A stretch of DNA of 47,700 bases from Salinisphaera orenii subsp. orenii MK-B5 (GCF_003788635.1 NZ_AYKH01000017.1:1-47700), one strand, 5' to 3'; counted from the stretch's first letter, positions 7,103 to 18,206 are shown. Numbers and translations: made by a program. Notes: generated by a model not told the origin, from the sequence alone.

Positions 7103-8686
7103 ATGCTGCACAGTGCGAAAGGCCGTTACGGCTGTGTCACCGCTCCCCATCTGTCGGCGGCCCTGGCCGGGCGCGACGTGCTCGCGGCCGGCGGCAGCGC
7201 GATCGAGGCGATGGTCGCAAGCGCGGCCACGATTGCGGTGGTCTACCCGCACATGAACTCGATCGGGGGCGACGGTTTCTGGTTGATCCGCAAGCCCGGC
7301 CAGGCGCCGATCGGCATCTCGGCCTGCGGTCGCGCGGCCGCGCTGGCCACGCCGGACTGGTATGCCGGCCGCGGACACCACGAACAGATCCCGGCCCGCG
7401 GCGCGCAGGCGGCGCTGACCGCACCCGCGACGATCGCCGGCTGGCAAGCGGCACTGAACCAACTCGAACGCGAGCCGATGGCGCTGGACACACTGCTGGC
7501 ACCGGCGATCGCCCATGCCCGCGACGGCTTCGTGACGACCGGCAATCAGGCCGCCTGTACGGCCGCCAAGGCCGACGAACTGCGCGACGTGCCGGGGTTC
7601 GCGGATAGCTTCCTGCCGGGCGGCAACGCCCCGCGCGAAGGCGATATCTTCTATCAGCACGCGCTGGCCGATACGCTCGAAACACTGGCCCGCGAAGGGC
7701 TGGACAGCTATTACACCGGCTCGCTGGCACAAACGCATGCCGCCTATCTGGAGGCGATGGGCTCGCCCCTGCGCGCGGCCGACCTGGCCCAATGCGCGGC
7801 CGACATCGCCGCCCCGCTGTCGACCAAACTCTCGGTGGGCACGATCTACAACATGCCGCCGCCGACCCAGGGCGTGTCGTCGTTGATGATCCTCGCCCTG
7901 TTCGACCGTCTGAAAGTGGCAGAGGCCGAAGGCTTCGATCATCTGCACGGCCTGATCGAGGCGACCAAGCAGGCGTTCATTCTGCGTAACGCCGAACTGG
8001 GCGACCCCGATCATATGAGCCGCCCGGCCGAGTCCTGGCTGGAAGCCGCACATCTCGATGAGTTGCACGCGGCGATCGACCCACGCAAGGCGCTCGACTG
8101 GCCGTACGAAGCCAAACGCGGCGACACCATCTGGATGGGCGCGACCGATCGCGACGGCACCATGGTGAGCTTCATTCAGAGCGTGTTCTGGGAGTTCGGC
8201 TCAGGGCTGGTGTGCCCGGACACCGGCGTGGCCTTTCAAAACCGCGGCGCCGGCTTTTCACTCGCGCCGGGCGCCAACCAGCTCGCGCCCGGCAAGCGCC
8301 CGTTCCATACCCTGAACCCGGCCATGGCCGAACTCGACGACGGCCGCGTGATGGCCTACGGCACCATGGGCGGCGAAGGCCAGCCGCAGACCCAGGCGGC
8401 GGTATTCTCGCGCTATGCGATGTACGGGCAGGGCCTGCAACGCGCGGTGACCGCGCCGCGCTGGCTGCTCGGCAAGACCTGGGGCGATGCCACCACCAGC
8501 CTCAAGCTGGAGAATCGTTTCGATCCGGCGTTGGTGGACGAACTCATCGCGACCGGCCACCAGGTGGAAATGATCGATGCATTCTCCGATCTGGCCGGCC
8601 ACGCCGGCGCGGTCGTGCGTCATCCCAACGGTTACTGCGAAGGCGCCAGCGACCCACGCGCCGACGGTGGGGCCGTCACGCTCTAG
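7103..8686 (+). CDS. HpxW-like Ntn-hydrolase (gamma-glutamyltransferase family; candidate oxamate amidohydrolase)
   Basis: 527 residues from ATG 7103, preceded by GAAGGA seven bases upstream. The N-terminal large-subunit region shows GGSAIEAMVASAATIAVVYPHMNSIGGDGFW, and the autocleavage point is best placed before T342 in RGDTIWMGATDRDG. Classical gamma-glutamyltransferases have a TTH-type motif there; GDTIW instead resembles the HpxW branch, whose characterised Klebsiella member hydrolyses oxamate. No signal peptide is seen, so it should act in the cytoplasm, again unlike periplasmic GGT. It is divergent from an operon encoding HpxZ-like and HpxY-like proteins, which strengthens the HpxW reading. 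Generic GGT-family hydrolase is the fallback call. Confidence 0.82.
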   Translation: MLHSAKGRYGCVTAPHLSAALAGRDVLAAGGSAIEAMVASAATIAVVYPHMNSIGGDGFWLIRKPGQAPIGISACGRAAALATPDWYAGRGHHEQIPARGAQAALTAPATIAGWQAALNQLEREPMALDTLLAPAIAHARDGFVTTGNQAACTAAKADELRDVPGFADSFLPGGNAPREGDIFYQHALADTLETLAREGLDSYYTGSLAQTHAAYLEAMGSPLRAADLAQCAADIAAPLSTKLSVGTIYNMPPPTQGVSSLMILALFDRLKVAEAEGFDHLHGLIEATKQAFILRNAELGDPDHMSRPAESWLEAAHLDELHAAIDPRKALDWPYEAKRGDTIWMGATDRDGTMVSFIQSVFWEFGSGLVCPDTGVAFQNRGAGFSLAPGANQLAPGKRPFHTLNPAMAELDDGRVMAYGTMGGEGQPQTQAAVFSRYAMYGQGLQRAVTAPRWLLGKTWGDATTSLKLENRFDPALVDELIATGHQVEMIDAFSDLAGHAGAVVRHPNGYCEGASDPRADGGAVTL

Positions 8687-8863
8687 GCTGTCGAATTCGT
8701 CGCGTTGTATGGATCTGGCGGCCCAGTCGGCTGCGCAGGCGTCGAAGGTTCCACTACCAAATTCGCCGTTGTCCCAAGCGACCGCGCTTCTTTCAAGCAA
8801 TCGCTAAGCGAACCCAGCGATCGGGCCGACCGTCTTTTTCGATAACCGCGGGCGAACGCCACG

Positions 8864-10687
<1,824 letters not shown>

Positions 10688-10739
10688 GCCTATGGGCCTC
10701 GTGAAAACGTTTCAGGTGGATCGGGCGGACGCGCCGCCG

Positions 10740-12116
10740 TCACTCGTGTTCGGGACTGTCCTTGGTCGGCCGCTGCCAGCCGGGCAGCGAGACCTGGCGC
10801 GCGCGCGACAACGTAAGCTGCTGCGCCGGCGCGTCCTTGGTGATCGTCGACCCGGCGCCGATGGTCGCACCGGCGGCCACGGCCACCGGCGCGACCAGCT
10901 GGACGTCGGAGCCGATGAAGGCGTCGTCGCCGATGGTGGTCAGATGCTTGTGGGCGCCGTCGTAGTTGCAGGTGATCACGCCCGCACCGACATTCACGTT
11001 GGCGCCGATCTCGGCGTCGCCCACGTAGCTCAGATGGTTGACCTTGCTGCCCTGACCGAGCGTGATCTTCTTGGTCTCGACGAAGTTGCCGATCTTGGCA
11101 CGGTCGGCCAGACGGGTGTCCGGGCGCAGCCGCGCGAAGGGGCCGATCTGGCAACGCGCGCCGATTTCGGCGTGTTCGATCACGGTATGCGACAGCACCT
11201 GCGTATGGTCGCCGATGGTGCAGTTGCGCAGCACGCAGTAGGGGCCGATGTGCACGTTGTCGCCGAGGACCACTTCGCCCTCGATCACCGCGTCGATGTC
11301 GATGCGGGTGTCACGCCCCGCATGGAGCGTACCGCGCAGGTCGAAGCGCTCCGGATCGCGCAGGGTCAGTCCCGCCGCCATCAGCGTGTCGGCCTGGCGC
11401 CGCTGGAGCATGCGCTCCGCGCAGGCCAGATCGCGCTTGTCGTTGATGCCCTGGGTCTCGGCCACACTGCCGGCCTGGCCGGCCACGACCGGCACGCCGT
11501 CGGCGGCGGCCATGGCGATGCAGTCCGTGAGGTAGTACTCGCCCTGGGTGTTGTCGTTGGTCAGCCGCGACAGCCAGTCCCGCAGATGGCGCGCCTGCGC
11601 GCACATCAGCCCGGTGTTGACCTCGCGGATGTGGCGCTCGTCGGCGCTGGCGTCCTTGTCCTCGACGATGCCGACCACGCGGTTGTCGTCGCCCCGCTTG
11701 ATCCGGCCATAGCCGGCGGGATCGTCCAGCAGCACGGTCAGCAGGGCGAGGTTGTCGGTACCCGCGGCCTCGACGAGATGCGAGAGCGTGCCCGGGCGGA
11801 TCAGCGGCACGTCGCCGTAGAGCACCAGCACGCGGGCGTCGTCCGGCACGGCATCGATCGCCTGCATGACCGCGTGCCCGGTCCCCAGCTGCTGCGCCTG
11901 GAAGTCCCAGTCCACGTCGAGATAGCCGAGCGCGGACTGGACCTGCTCGGCGCCGTGACCGTAGACCACGTGGATGCGCGCCGGGTCCAGCGCCTGGGCG
12001 GACTCAACCACATGCTTGAGCAGCGGCCGATCGCCCAGCGGCTGCAACACCTTGGGCAGCGCCGAATTCATGCGTTTGCCCTTGCCGGCGGCAAGGACGA
12101 CGATATGTAGGCTCAT
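10740..12116 (-). CDS. glmU: Bifunctional UDP-GlcNAc pyrophosphorylase / glucosamine-1-phosphate N-acetyltransferase
   Basis: 458 residues. The N-terminal nucleotidyltransferase signature VLAAGKGKRMNSALPKVL (residues 6-23) and GDVPLI lead to a C-terminal left-handed beta-helix with hexapeptide repeats (VIEGEVVLGDNVHIGPYCVL, IGNFVETKK, VNHLSYVGDAEIG, NYDG). It completes UDP-GlcNAc synthesis in the cytoplasm. Only 28 bp separate it from mdoH upstream, so glmU-glmS is probably transcribed from mdoGH or from a promoter inside mdoH. In many gammaproteobacteria glmU instead follows atpC directly. Confidence 0.98.
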   Translation of the reverse strand: MSLHIVVLAAGKGKRMNSALPKVLQPLGDRPLLKHVVESAQALDPARIHVVYGHGAEQVQSALGYLDVDWDFQAQQLGTGHAVMQAIDAVPDDARVLVLYGDVPLIRPGTLSHLVEAAGTDNLALLTVLLDDPAGYGRIKRGDDNRVVGIVEDKDASADERHIREVNTGLMCAQARHLRDWLSRLTNDNTQGEYYLTDCIAMAAADGVPVVAGQAGSVAETQGINDKRDLACAERMLQRRQADTLMAAGLTLRDPERFDLRGTLHAGRDTRIDIDAVIEGEVVLGDNVHIGPYCVLRNCTIGDHTQVLSHTVIEHAEIGARCQIGPFARLRPDTRLADRAKIGNFVETKKITLGQGSKVNHLSYVGDAEIGANVNVGAGVITCNYDGAHKHLTTIGDDAFIGSDVQLVAPVAVAAGATIGAGSTITKDAPAQQLTLSRARQVSLPGWQRPTKDSPEHE

Positions 12117-12144
12117 GCGTCCTTCGACTCGTTTGTTGCGGCGA

Positions 12145-14655
12145 CTATACCGTGCCGACCGGGGCTTGCGTAGCCGTGCCGCGGTGCGGCTCGAGCGGCT
12201 CGTCGGGGGCCGAGGCCGTCAGCCGATCGGCCCAGGCCGCGGGCGCCTCGGCCCAGACCCGGCGATGCAGCCGATCCATGCGCGCCGGGTCGGCGAGCAG
12301 GATCCGCGTTTCATCCGTCGAGAGTGCGCCGGGCCCGTTTTCCAGAACCTGAACGAGCAGATCGTCGCGATAGCTGTCGAGCTCGGCGGTCAGCCGCCGC
12401 GCTCGACCCTGCAGACCGACATGCAGCGCATTGAGGGTAGGGTCGACGACGACCGCGGCGAAATCGGGCTCCACCGGGGCGTCGGCGAGCAGCGCCACCA
12501 GGCGCGACAACTCCGGGGGCGGATTGCGCTCCTCGGGGATCAACTGCAGATCGTGATCACGCAGCCAGACGCCGAGATCCGTGCGCGAAGTCAGTACGGT
12601 GATCGCCGGCGCAATCAGCAGCGGCACGAGGATCGGTGCCAGCCACGGCGCGAAACCGGGCGTGTACCAGAGCAGCAGCCCGCCCCATACGGCGGCAAGC
12701 ACCATCCCCGGCAGATGAAAACGCAGCGCCCTAAGCCAGGCCACCTGGGCGTCCGCTCGCTGCTGGCTGTTCCATTTGACCTGCCGGCCGAGCAGCGTCG
12801 TGAACACGAACCGGGTGTGCGCCAGCATACGGATCGGCGCCAGCAACGAGGTGAGCACGATCTCGATCAGGGTGGAGCCGATCAGGCTGCCGACGCCGCC
12901 GAAATCGGCCTGACGCCCCCGCGCGATGATCATGGCCATGCCCAGGATCTTGGGCAGGAACAGCACGATCAGCGTCGCCACGAACAGGCTGACGGCCCAG
13001 ATCGGCTGCCAGACCGGCCACTGCGGGAACAGCGCCCCGGCTACCGGAAAATAGTCCGGCGTGCGCAAGGCCTCGAGCACGGCCTCGCCGCTGGACAGCA
13101 GCAGGAAGATGAACCAGATCGCCGCCGACGTGTAGGCCATCACCCCGTTGGCGAACAGGGCGCGGTGGGCGGGCGCGAGATTGTCCGAGAACAACAGCCG
13201 GATATGCTGGATGTTGCCCTGACACCAGCGTCGATCGCGGCCGAGTTCCTCGAGCAGCGTGGGCGGGACCTCTTCATAGCTGCCCGGCAGATCGTAGGCG
13301 ATATAGACCCCCCAGCCGGCGCGCCGCATGAGCGCGGCCTCGACGAAATCGTGCGACAGGATTTCGCCGGACAGCGCGCCGCGGCCGGGCAGGCGCGGCA
13401 GCGCGCAATGGGCCATGAACGGCGCGATCCGGATGATCGCGTTGTGGCCCCAGTAGTGGGCGTTGTCCAGGTGCCAGTAATGCAGGCCGGCCGCGAACAT
13501 GCGGCCGTAGACCCGGGTCGCGAACTGCTGCACGCGCGCCAGCAGACTGGAGCGATTGACCGCGGTCGGCGGCGTCTGGATCAGGCCGGCGCCGGGGTTG
13601 GCCTGCATCCGGTCGACCAGCTGCGTGAGCGTCGAACCCGTCATGATGCTATCGGCATCGAGCACGATCATGTAGCGATAATGGCCGCCCCAGCGCCGAC
13701 AGAAGTCGGCCAGATTGCCGCTCTTGCGCTTCACCCGTGCGCGCCGACGGCGATAGAACAGCCGGCCGAAGGCGTCGAGCCCCTGGCAGGCGTCGGCCCA
13801 GGCCCGCTCCTCGGCGGCGACGGTGTCCGGCTTGATCGAGTCGCTGAGCACGAAGAAATCGAACCCGTCGAGGCGACCGGTGGCCTCGAGCGACTCGTAG
13901 ATCGCCCGCAGCCCCGCGAAGGTTCGTGACACGTCCTCTTCGTAGATGGGCATCACGATCGCCGTGCGGGCGCCGTCGTCGGGCACGGCCTCCGGCTCGG
14001 CTCGCACGAGATAGCGATCCCCGCGCCAGAGCACGAAGAACCCCGACAACGCCGTCCAGAAGCCGACGAGGATCCAGGCGAACAGGAGAAAGGCGGCACC
14101 CAGGATGACGCCCTCGAGCAGCGTGGCGCCGCGGTGGGGCAGCACCGTGGCCATATAGGCTGCAGCTCCGGCGGCCGGCAGCGCGATCATCAGCGCGAGC
14201 AGGATCTGGCGCCGGCGCACCACCGACTTCAGGCGGCTGGGCACCGCCCGTGGCAGGCGCCGCTGCGCCCGGCGCAGCCCCGGCCAGACCCGGGACAGGA
14301 AACGCCAGGGGCGGCGATCCACATCCGCCGGGGACATGGGCCACCGGTTCAAGCCCGGCATCGATGCGCCGCGGAACAGCCCGGCGCGCGAACGGCCCGC
14401 CGCCCGCGAGCGCAGCCCCGGGTAGGCGCCGTCCAGGCGCGCGGCCACGTCACGATCGTGGCCGTCGGCCGACGCTTCGTCGCAGGTGGCCGCGAGATGT
14501 CGGTACAGGCAGTCGAGGGCCTCGGCCCGATCGGCCGGGGCGTCCGCAACGACGCGTGCCCGCAGCTCGCGTCTGCGCGCGTCGCCGAGCCTCAGACGCG
14601 AGAGATAATCATCGACGGCCGCGAGGGGCGCAGCGCTGGCGGCGGCATCGGTCAC
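12145..14655 (-). CDS. mdoH: Osmoregulated periplasmic glucan glucosyltransferase H (inner membrane)
   Basis: 836 residues. An N-terminal cytoplasmic region precedes membrane segments near residues 165-235 (LALMIALPAAGAAAYMATVL; LFAWILVGFWTALSGFFVLW). The GT2 catalytic domain has DADSIM near residue 333 and the family's RDRRWCQGNIQH (QxxRW equivalent) near 470, followed by several membrane helices to about residue 680. MdoH polymerises UDP-glucose into the glucan backbone and extrudes it to the periplasm. Its start overlaps the mdoG stop by ATGA, the usual mdoGH coupling. Confidence 0.97.
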   Translation of the reverse strand: MTDAAASAAPLAAVDDYLSRLRLGDARRRELRARVVADAPADRAEALDCLYRHLAATCDEASADGHDRDVAARLDGAYPGLRSRAAGRSRAGLFRGASMPGLNRWPMSPADVDRRPWRFLSRVWPGLRRAQRRLPRAVPSRLKSVVRRRQILLALMIALPAAGAAAYMATVLPHRGATLLEGVILGAAFLLFAWILVGFWTALSGFFVLWRGDRYLVRAEPEAVPDDGARTAIVMPIYEEDVSRTFAGLRAIYESLEATGRLDGFDFFVLSDSIKPDTVAAEERAWADACQGLDAFGRLFYRRRRARVKRKSGNLADFCRRWGGHYRYMIVLDADSIMTGSTLTQLVDRMQANPGAGLIQTPPTAVNRSSLLARVQQFATRVYGRMFAAGLHYWHLDNAHYWGHNAIIRIAPFMAHCALPRLPGRGALSGEILSHDFVEAALMRRAGWGVYIAYDLPGSYEEVPPTLLEELGRDRRWCQGNIQHIRLLFSDNLAPAHRALFANGVMAYTSAAIWFIFLLLSSGEAVLEALRTPDYFPVAGALFPQWPVWQPIWAVSLFVATLIVLFLPKILGMAMIIARGRQADFGGVGSLIGSTLIEIVLTSLLAPIRMLAHTRFVFTTLLGRQVKWNSQQRADAQVAWLRALRFHLPGMVLAAVWGGLLLWYTPGFAPWLAPILVPLLIAPAITVLTSRTDLGVWLRDHDLQLIPEERNPPPELSRLVALLADAPVEPDFAAVVVDPTLNALHVGLQGRARRLTAELDSYRDDLLVQVLENGPGALSTDETRILLADPARMDRLHRRVWAEAPAAWADRLTASAPDEPLEPHRGTATQAPVGTV

Positions 14656-16256
14656 GGCTTGAGCGCGTAGCTCCAGGTCTCCGTCAACGCGCCACCCTCC
14701 TTGCCGGCGAGGTAGGCGCGCAGCTCGAGGGGCGAGTCCAGCGAATCGGTCGGTACCAGAAACGTCAGGCGCCAGCCGCCGGTGTGGGGATTGCGCACCG
14801 CCTGAATGTTGTTGATGGTGGCGTCCCGTAGCGCGTTGACCCGGGGCTGCACGGCCGCGGAATCCTCAAGACCGCCGAGCTCACCGCCGACGAACTCGAT
14901 CGCCACGCGAATGGTGTTGCGCGGCTGGCCCGGCACCGTCGCAGCCCGGCCGATGCGCGAGGCCTGCGCGTGGCCGAGCGAATTCGGGACCACGCCCTCG
15001 GTGCTCCACTTGATGTCATAGGCGTAGTGCAGCCGCTGGCCGGCCTTGACCGGCGCCTTCGGGATCCAGTACAGCGCGATGTTGTCGTTGACCTCGCTGT
15101 CCGAGGGGATCTGGACGAGTTCGAGGCGCCCGGCGCCCCAGTCGCCGTCGGGCGTGATCCAGGCATTCGGGCGCCGCTCGTATTCGTAGTCCAGATCCTG
15201 GTAGTGATCGAAATCGCGATCCCGCTGCAAAAGCCCGAAACCGCGGACGTTCTCCGCCGAGAACTGATTCATCCACAGCGTCTGCGGATTGACCAGCGGC
15301 CGCCAGAACCATTCGCCGTTGGCCGCCGATATCAGCAGGCCGTCGGAATCGTGCGCCTCCGGCCGATAGTCGTCGAGCCGGGACAGGCTGTTCTCGCCCC
15401 ACATGAACATGCTGGTCAGCGGCGCGATGCCGAGCTTGTCGATCGCGTTGCGCGTGAACAGCGTCATCTCGACGTGCGTCACGGTCGCATCGCCCGGGTC
15501 AAGTTCGAAGCGATAGGCGCCCGCCACGCTCGGCGAGTCCAGCAGCGCGAACACGGTCATCGTGTCGTCGCCCGCGGCCGGCTCCACCAGCCAGAAGTCG
15601 GTGAAGGCCGGGAACTCCTCGCCGTCGTTGGACCCGGTATCGATGGCCAGACCGCGCGCCGACAGGCCGTAATGCTGGTCGGCGCCGAGGCCACGGAAAT
15701 ACGAGGCGCCGAGAAAGGACAGCACCTCGTCCATCTTCCCGGGGTGGTTGAGCTCATGCAGCAGCTTGAAGCCGGCATAGCCCAGGTCATCCGGAATGCG
15801 CTCGCGCATCTGGTCGTCCGGATAGCTGAACCGGTTCTTGTCGAAGGCGAAGCGGCCCTCGCCGTTGGCATTGATCAGCCGAATCGAGACCGGGTGGGTG
15901 TAATAGGAGCCGGGATGATAGAACATCGCCTCGAACGGACGGTCGCTGTCATGCCACAGCGCCTGGTCCCGCTTGAACTGGATGCGGTCGAGGCCGGCCC
16001 AGTCCAGCTCCTTGAGAAAATCGGGAATGCTCGGTGGTGCGGCATAGGCCTTGTCGGCCCGCGCCTTGGCCTTCGCCACCACCGCCTCGTAGCCGAACGC
16101 CTCTCCGGTGGCGCCGGCCTCGGACGCCGAGCCATCGCCGCTCTGGCCCTGCTCGGCGGCAGCGGACGAATCCTGCGCGATCGACAGCGGCGCGATCGCC
16201 GCCAGACCGAACACGACACACCCCCACAGCAGGCCACGTGACCAACGCCTTTTCAT
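14652..16256 (-). CDS. mdoG: Glucan biosynthesis protein G (periplasmic)
   Basis: 534 residues from ATG 16256 (MKRRWSRGLLWGCVVFGLAA); an ATG four codons upstream is possible but would spoil the short basic N-region. A Sec signal peptide ends near AIAPLSIAQD, followed by a low-complexity Ser/Ala/Gly linker and then the OpgG domain (ARADKAYAAPPSIPDFLKEL, FYHPGSYYTHPVSI, FRGLGADQHYGLSARGLAID, FWLVEP). The protein is needed for osmoregulated periplasmic glucan assembly, probably modifying the beta-glucan. Forms a two-gene unit with mdoH, with the outer-membrane-like gene 112 bp upstream. Confidence 0.96.
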   Translation of the reverse strand: MKRRWSRGLLWGCVVFGLAAIAPLSIAQDSSAAAEQGQSGDGSASEAGATGEAFGYEAVVAKAKARADKAYAAPPSIPDFLKELDWAGLDRIQFKRDQALWHDSDRPFEAMFYHPGSYYTHPVSIRLINANGEGRFAFDKNRFSYPDDQMRERIPDDLGYAGFKLLHELNHPGKMDEVLSFLGASYFRGLGADQHYGLSARGLAIDTGSNDGEEFPAFTDFWLVEPAAGDDTMTVFALLDSPSVAGAYRFELDPGDATVTHVEMTLFTRNAIDKLGIAPLTSMFMWGENSLSRLDDYRPEAHDSDGLLISAANGEWFWRPLVNPQTLWMNQFSAENVRGFGLLQRDRDFDHYQDLDYEYERRPNAWITPDGDWGAGRLELVQIPSDSEVNDNIALYWIPKAPVKAGQRLHYAYDIKWSTEGVVPNSLGHAQASRIGRAATVPGQPRNTIRVAIEFVGGELGGLEDSAAVQPRVNALRDATINNIQAVRNPHTGGWRLTFLVPTDSLDSPLELRAYLAGKEGGALTETWSYALKP

Positions 16257-16368
16257 TCGACACTCCAATGATGTGTGGCCCCCCGCATACCCGCGGCGCG
16301 ATCGACTCGGCTCCGCCGGATTCAGCGCTCAATCTAACAAATTCGTCGATTCGAAGGGCGCGCGCCGC

Positions 16369-17601
16369 TCAATAGCGCGGCACCCACGGCAGGCGCAGGG
16401 CGCGAGCCATCGAGTGGAGTCGCGGGACGAGGGCGGCCGTGCTCTGGCTGTAGTTGAGCATCAGCTGCACATCGCCGTCGTCCTCCGGCGTCGCGCCCCA
16501 GCCGTCGCTGAGATAATCCACGCTCAGGTCGACACGATCGATCCGATCCGCGAGCCCCAGCGTGAAGCCGGCGCGGCCACCGTATTCCCGATCGTCGAAA
16601 CGACTGCCACCGACGGCGAATCTCGGCGAGACTTCCGCCGACAGACCGCCCAGGCTGAGTCCGCGCGTGGCCGAGACCCGCCACATCGAGCCGCTGACCG
16701 GCAAGCCGCCGGGCGCGGCCATCACCGGGTCGTACCAGCCGACGCTCGTATCCAGACGCCAGTCGCTGACGCGTACGGTTGGCACCAGCAACTGCAGTGC
16801 CATCGGCGCATGGCCCGCGTGCGTGCCCAGACCGGGGTTGCCGACTTGCGCGCTGAACCGCCAAGGGCGGCCGATGTCAGTGAGCCGCGCGTTCCGCGAC
16901 AGCCGCCATTCCTGTACCAGCCCGGCCTGCGATCGCAGCGCGGTCGCCTGATGCAGGCGCAGCGTCTGCGACAATTCCCAATCGCCGCCGACGGCCTGGC
17001 TGCCGCCGACTTCGAAGCCCGCATCGCCGGCACGTACCGAACTCCCGAGGGCGTTGAAGGTCGGATCCGCCTGGAAGAAGCCGAGACGATAACTCTGGGT
17101 GTCGAAGGTTTCGGCCAGAGCCAGGCGCGCCGCGCGACCGCCCAGCGTCGGGGCATCAGCCATCCGGCTGTTGCTCACCTGAGCGACTTCCGTTTCGAGC
17201 GTGGGCAGAAACCAGCGTTCGCCGAGGTCCAGCCGGTTGGCCGCGCGCATCAGGGTTTGGCTGCGGCCGAGCTCACCGCTGCGACTCTCGGTCCGGAGCG
17301 CCGACATGCGAACGACGGGCGTCCCGACGACATCCGAACGCCACTGGAGCCCGCTCGTCAGGTACTGCTGACTGGCGTTGCTCAGCGCATCCAGACCGGC
17401 GAACGCCCGCGCATGGCCAAGATTCCGCCCGGCCAAGGAGAGATCGAAGTCCCGCGCCTGGCCGTGGACCGTGCGATTGAGCGACGCAGAGACGAACGGT
17501 GAGATCGTCTGTGGTGGCGCGGCGCCGGCGCTCGTCGCGCAAACCATGATCAGCCCTGCCAGCAGAGCCGGACCGATACGGTGTGGGACGACGCGGAGCA
17601 T
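16369..17601 (-). CDS. Predicted outer-membrane beta-barrel-like exported protein, function unknown
   Basis: 410 residues from ATG 17601 (MLRVVPHRIGPALLAGLIMV); signal peptide cleavage is likely after ATSAGA. The mature protein is rich in alternating polar/hydrophobic stretches of 9-11 residues ending in Tyr, Trp or Arg (for example LDTSVGWYDPV, FTLGLADRIDRVDLSVDYLSD) and ends in PWVPRY, with a terminal aromatic as many barrels have. I do not recognise a family. It is the gene immediately upstream of mdoGH and downstream of the ATP synthase terminator, with its own candidate promoter. A role with periplasmic glucans or envelope stress is only a guess from position. Confidence 0.7.
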   Translation of the reverse strand: MLRVVPHRIGPALLAGLIMVCATSAGAAPPQTISPFVSASLNRTVHGQARDFDLSLAGRNLGHARAFAGLDALSNASQQYLTSGLQWRSDVVGTPVVRMSALRTESRSGELGRSQTLMRAANRLDLGERWFLPTLETEVAQVSNSRMADAPTLGGRAARLALAETFDTQSYRLGFFQADPTFNALGSSVRAGDAGFEVGGSQAVGGDWELSQTLRLHQATALRSQAGLVQEWRLSRNARLTDIGRPWRFSAQVGNPGLGTHAGHAPMALQLLVPTVRVSDWRLDTSVGWYDPVMAAPGGLPVSGSMWRVSATRGLSLGGLSAEVSPRFAVGGSRFDDREYGGRAGFTLGLADRIDRVDLSVDYLSDGWGATPEDDGDVQLMLNYSQSTAALVPRLHSMARALRLPWVPRY

Positions 17602-17644
17602 GACGCGGATGATGGATCGGCACGGTGGATCGCTGCAGCGCACC

Positions 17645-17673
17645 AATCTAGTCGCGATTCGCTGAAACCGCAA
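17645..17673 (-). promoter_or_regulatory. Candidate promoter for the exported barrel-like gene (and possibly mdoGH)
   Basis: On the minus strand: TTGCGG (17673-17668), 17-bp spacer, TAGATT (17650-17645). Hexamers match consensus at 3/6 and 4/6, so strength is moderate; the optimal spacer and the position just after the atpC terminator support it. Confidence 0.4.
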
Positions 17674-17701
17674 GTTAGCGCCGATAGTTGACGCGTATTG
17701 T

Positions 17702-17724
17702 GAAAAGCGCGCTCAGGGCGCGCG
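17702..17724 (-). terminator. Rho-independent terminator of the atp operon
   Basis: On the minus strand, just after the atpC stop: stem GCGCGC, loop CCTGA, stem GCGCGC, then TTTTCA. The stem is perfect, the U-tract short. It separates the ATP synthase operon from the barrel-like gene and mdoGH. Confidence 0.65.
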
Positions 17725-17729
17725 ATGCG

Positions 17730-18143
17730 TCAGTGGCCCGAACGCAGCTTCTGGACAATGCTCAGCCGTGCCGCGGCTTCGGCGAGCTCCGCCTGAGCCC
17801 GTGCCATATCGACGCGGTCGTGCGCCTCGGACATCGCCTCTTCGGCGCGCTTCTTGGCCTTCTCGGCCTCGGCCTCGTCGATGTCCGCGGCGCGCTCCAC
17901 GGTGTCCGCGAGCACGGTGACCAGATGCGGCTGCACCTCAAGCACCCCGCCCGAGACGAAGAACGTGACCTCGTCCTGGCCTTCCTGCTGCACGCGTACC
18001 TGACCGGGGCGCATCCGCGTCAACAGCGGCGCGTGTCGCGGCGCGATGCCGACCTCGCCGAGTTCGGCGGCGACGAACACCATGGAGGCGGATCCCGAAT
18101 AGATCTCGCCTTCCGCGCTCACAACGTCGACATGTATTTTCAT
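17730..18143 (-). CDS. atpC: F1Fo ATP synthase epsilon subunit
   Basis: 137 residues. The N-terminal beta-sandwich (MKIHVDVVSAEGEIYSG, GEVGIAPRHAPLLTRMRPGQVRV, FVSGGVLEVQPHLVTVLADT) is followed by the C-terminal helical hairpin rich in Glu/Ala/Lys (residues about 90-135). Epsilon couples the rotor to F1 and its C-terminal helices can inhibit hydrolysis. Last gene of the operon, 63 bp after atpD and followed at once by a hairpin terminator. Confidence 0.97.
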   Translation of the reverse strand: MKIHVDVVSAEGEIYSGSASMVFVAAELGEVGIAPRHAPLLTRMRPGQVRVQQEGQDEVTFFVSGGVLEVQPHLVTVLADTVERAADIDEAEAEKAKKRAEEAMSEAHDRVDMARAQAELAEAAARLSIVQKLRSGH

Positions 18144-18206
18144 AACCCTGCCCTGTGGCGCGCGCGGCCCGTACGGCCGCGCGCCGATGCGCGATCCAAG
18201 ACGGCC

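Noticed and set aside
8687-8863. Possible terminator between the convergent HpxW-like gene and glmS (near CCGACCGTCTTTTTCG)
   Set aside because: A T-run is present but the preceding bases form only a 3-4 bp stem.
10702-10716. AAACGTTT-centred palindrome between glmU and glmS, like a LacI-family operator core
   Set aside because: Symmetry is limited to 8 bp and there is no regulator or promoter pattern around it.
11964-11979. parS-like sequence containing CCACGTGG
   Set aside because: Only about 10 of 16 positions fit the parS consensus and it lies inside the conserved glmU coding sequence. No better parS was found.
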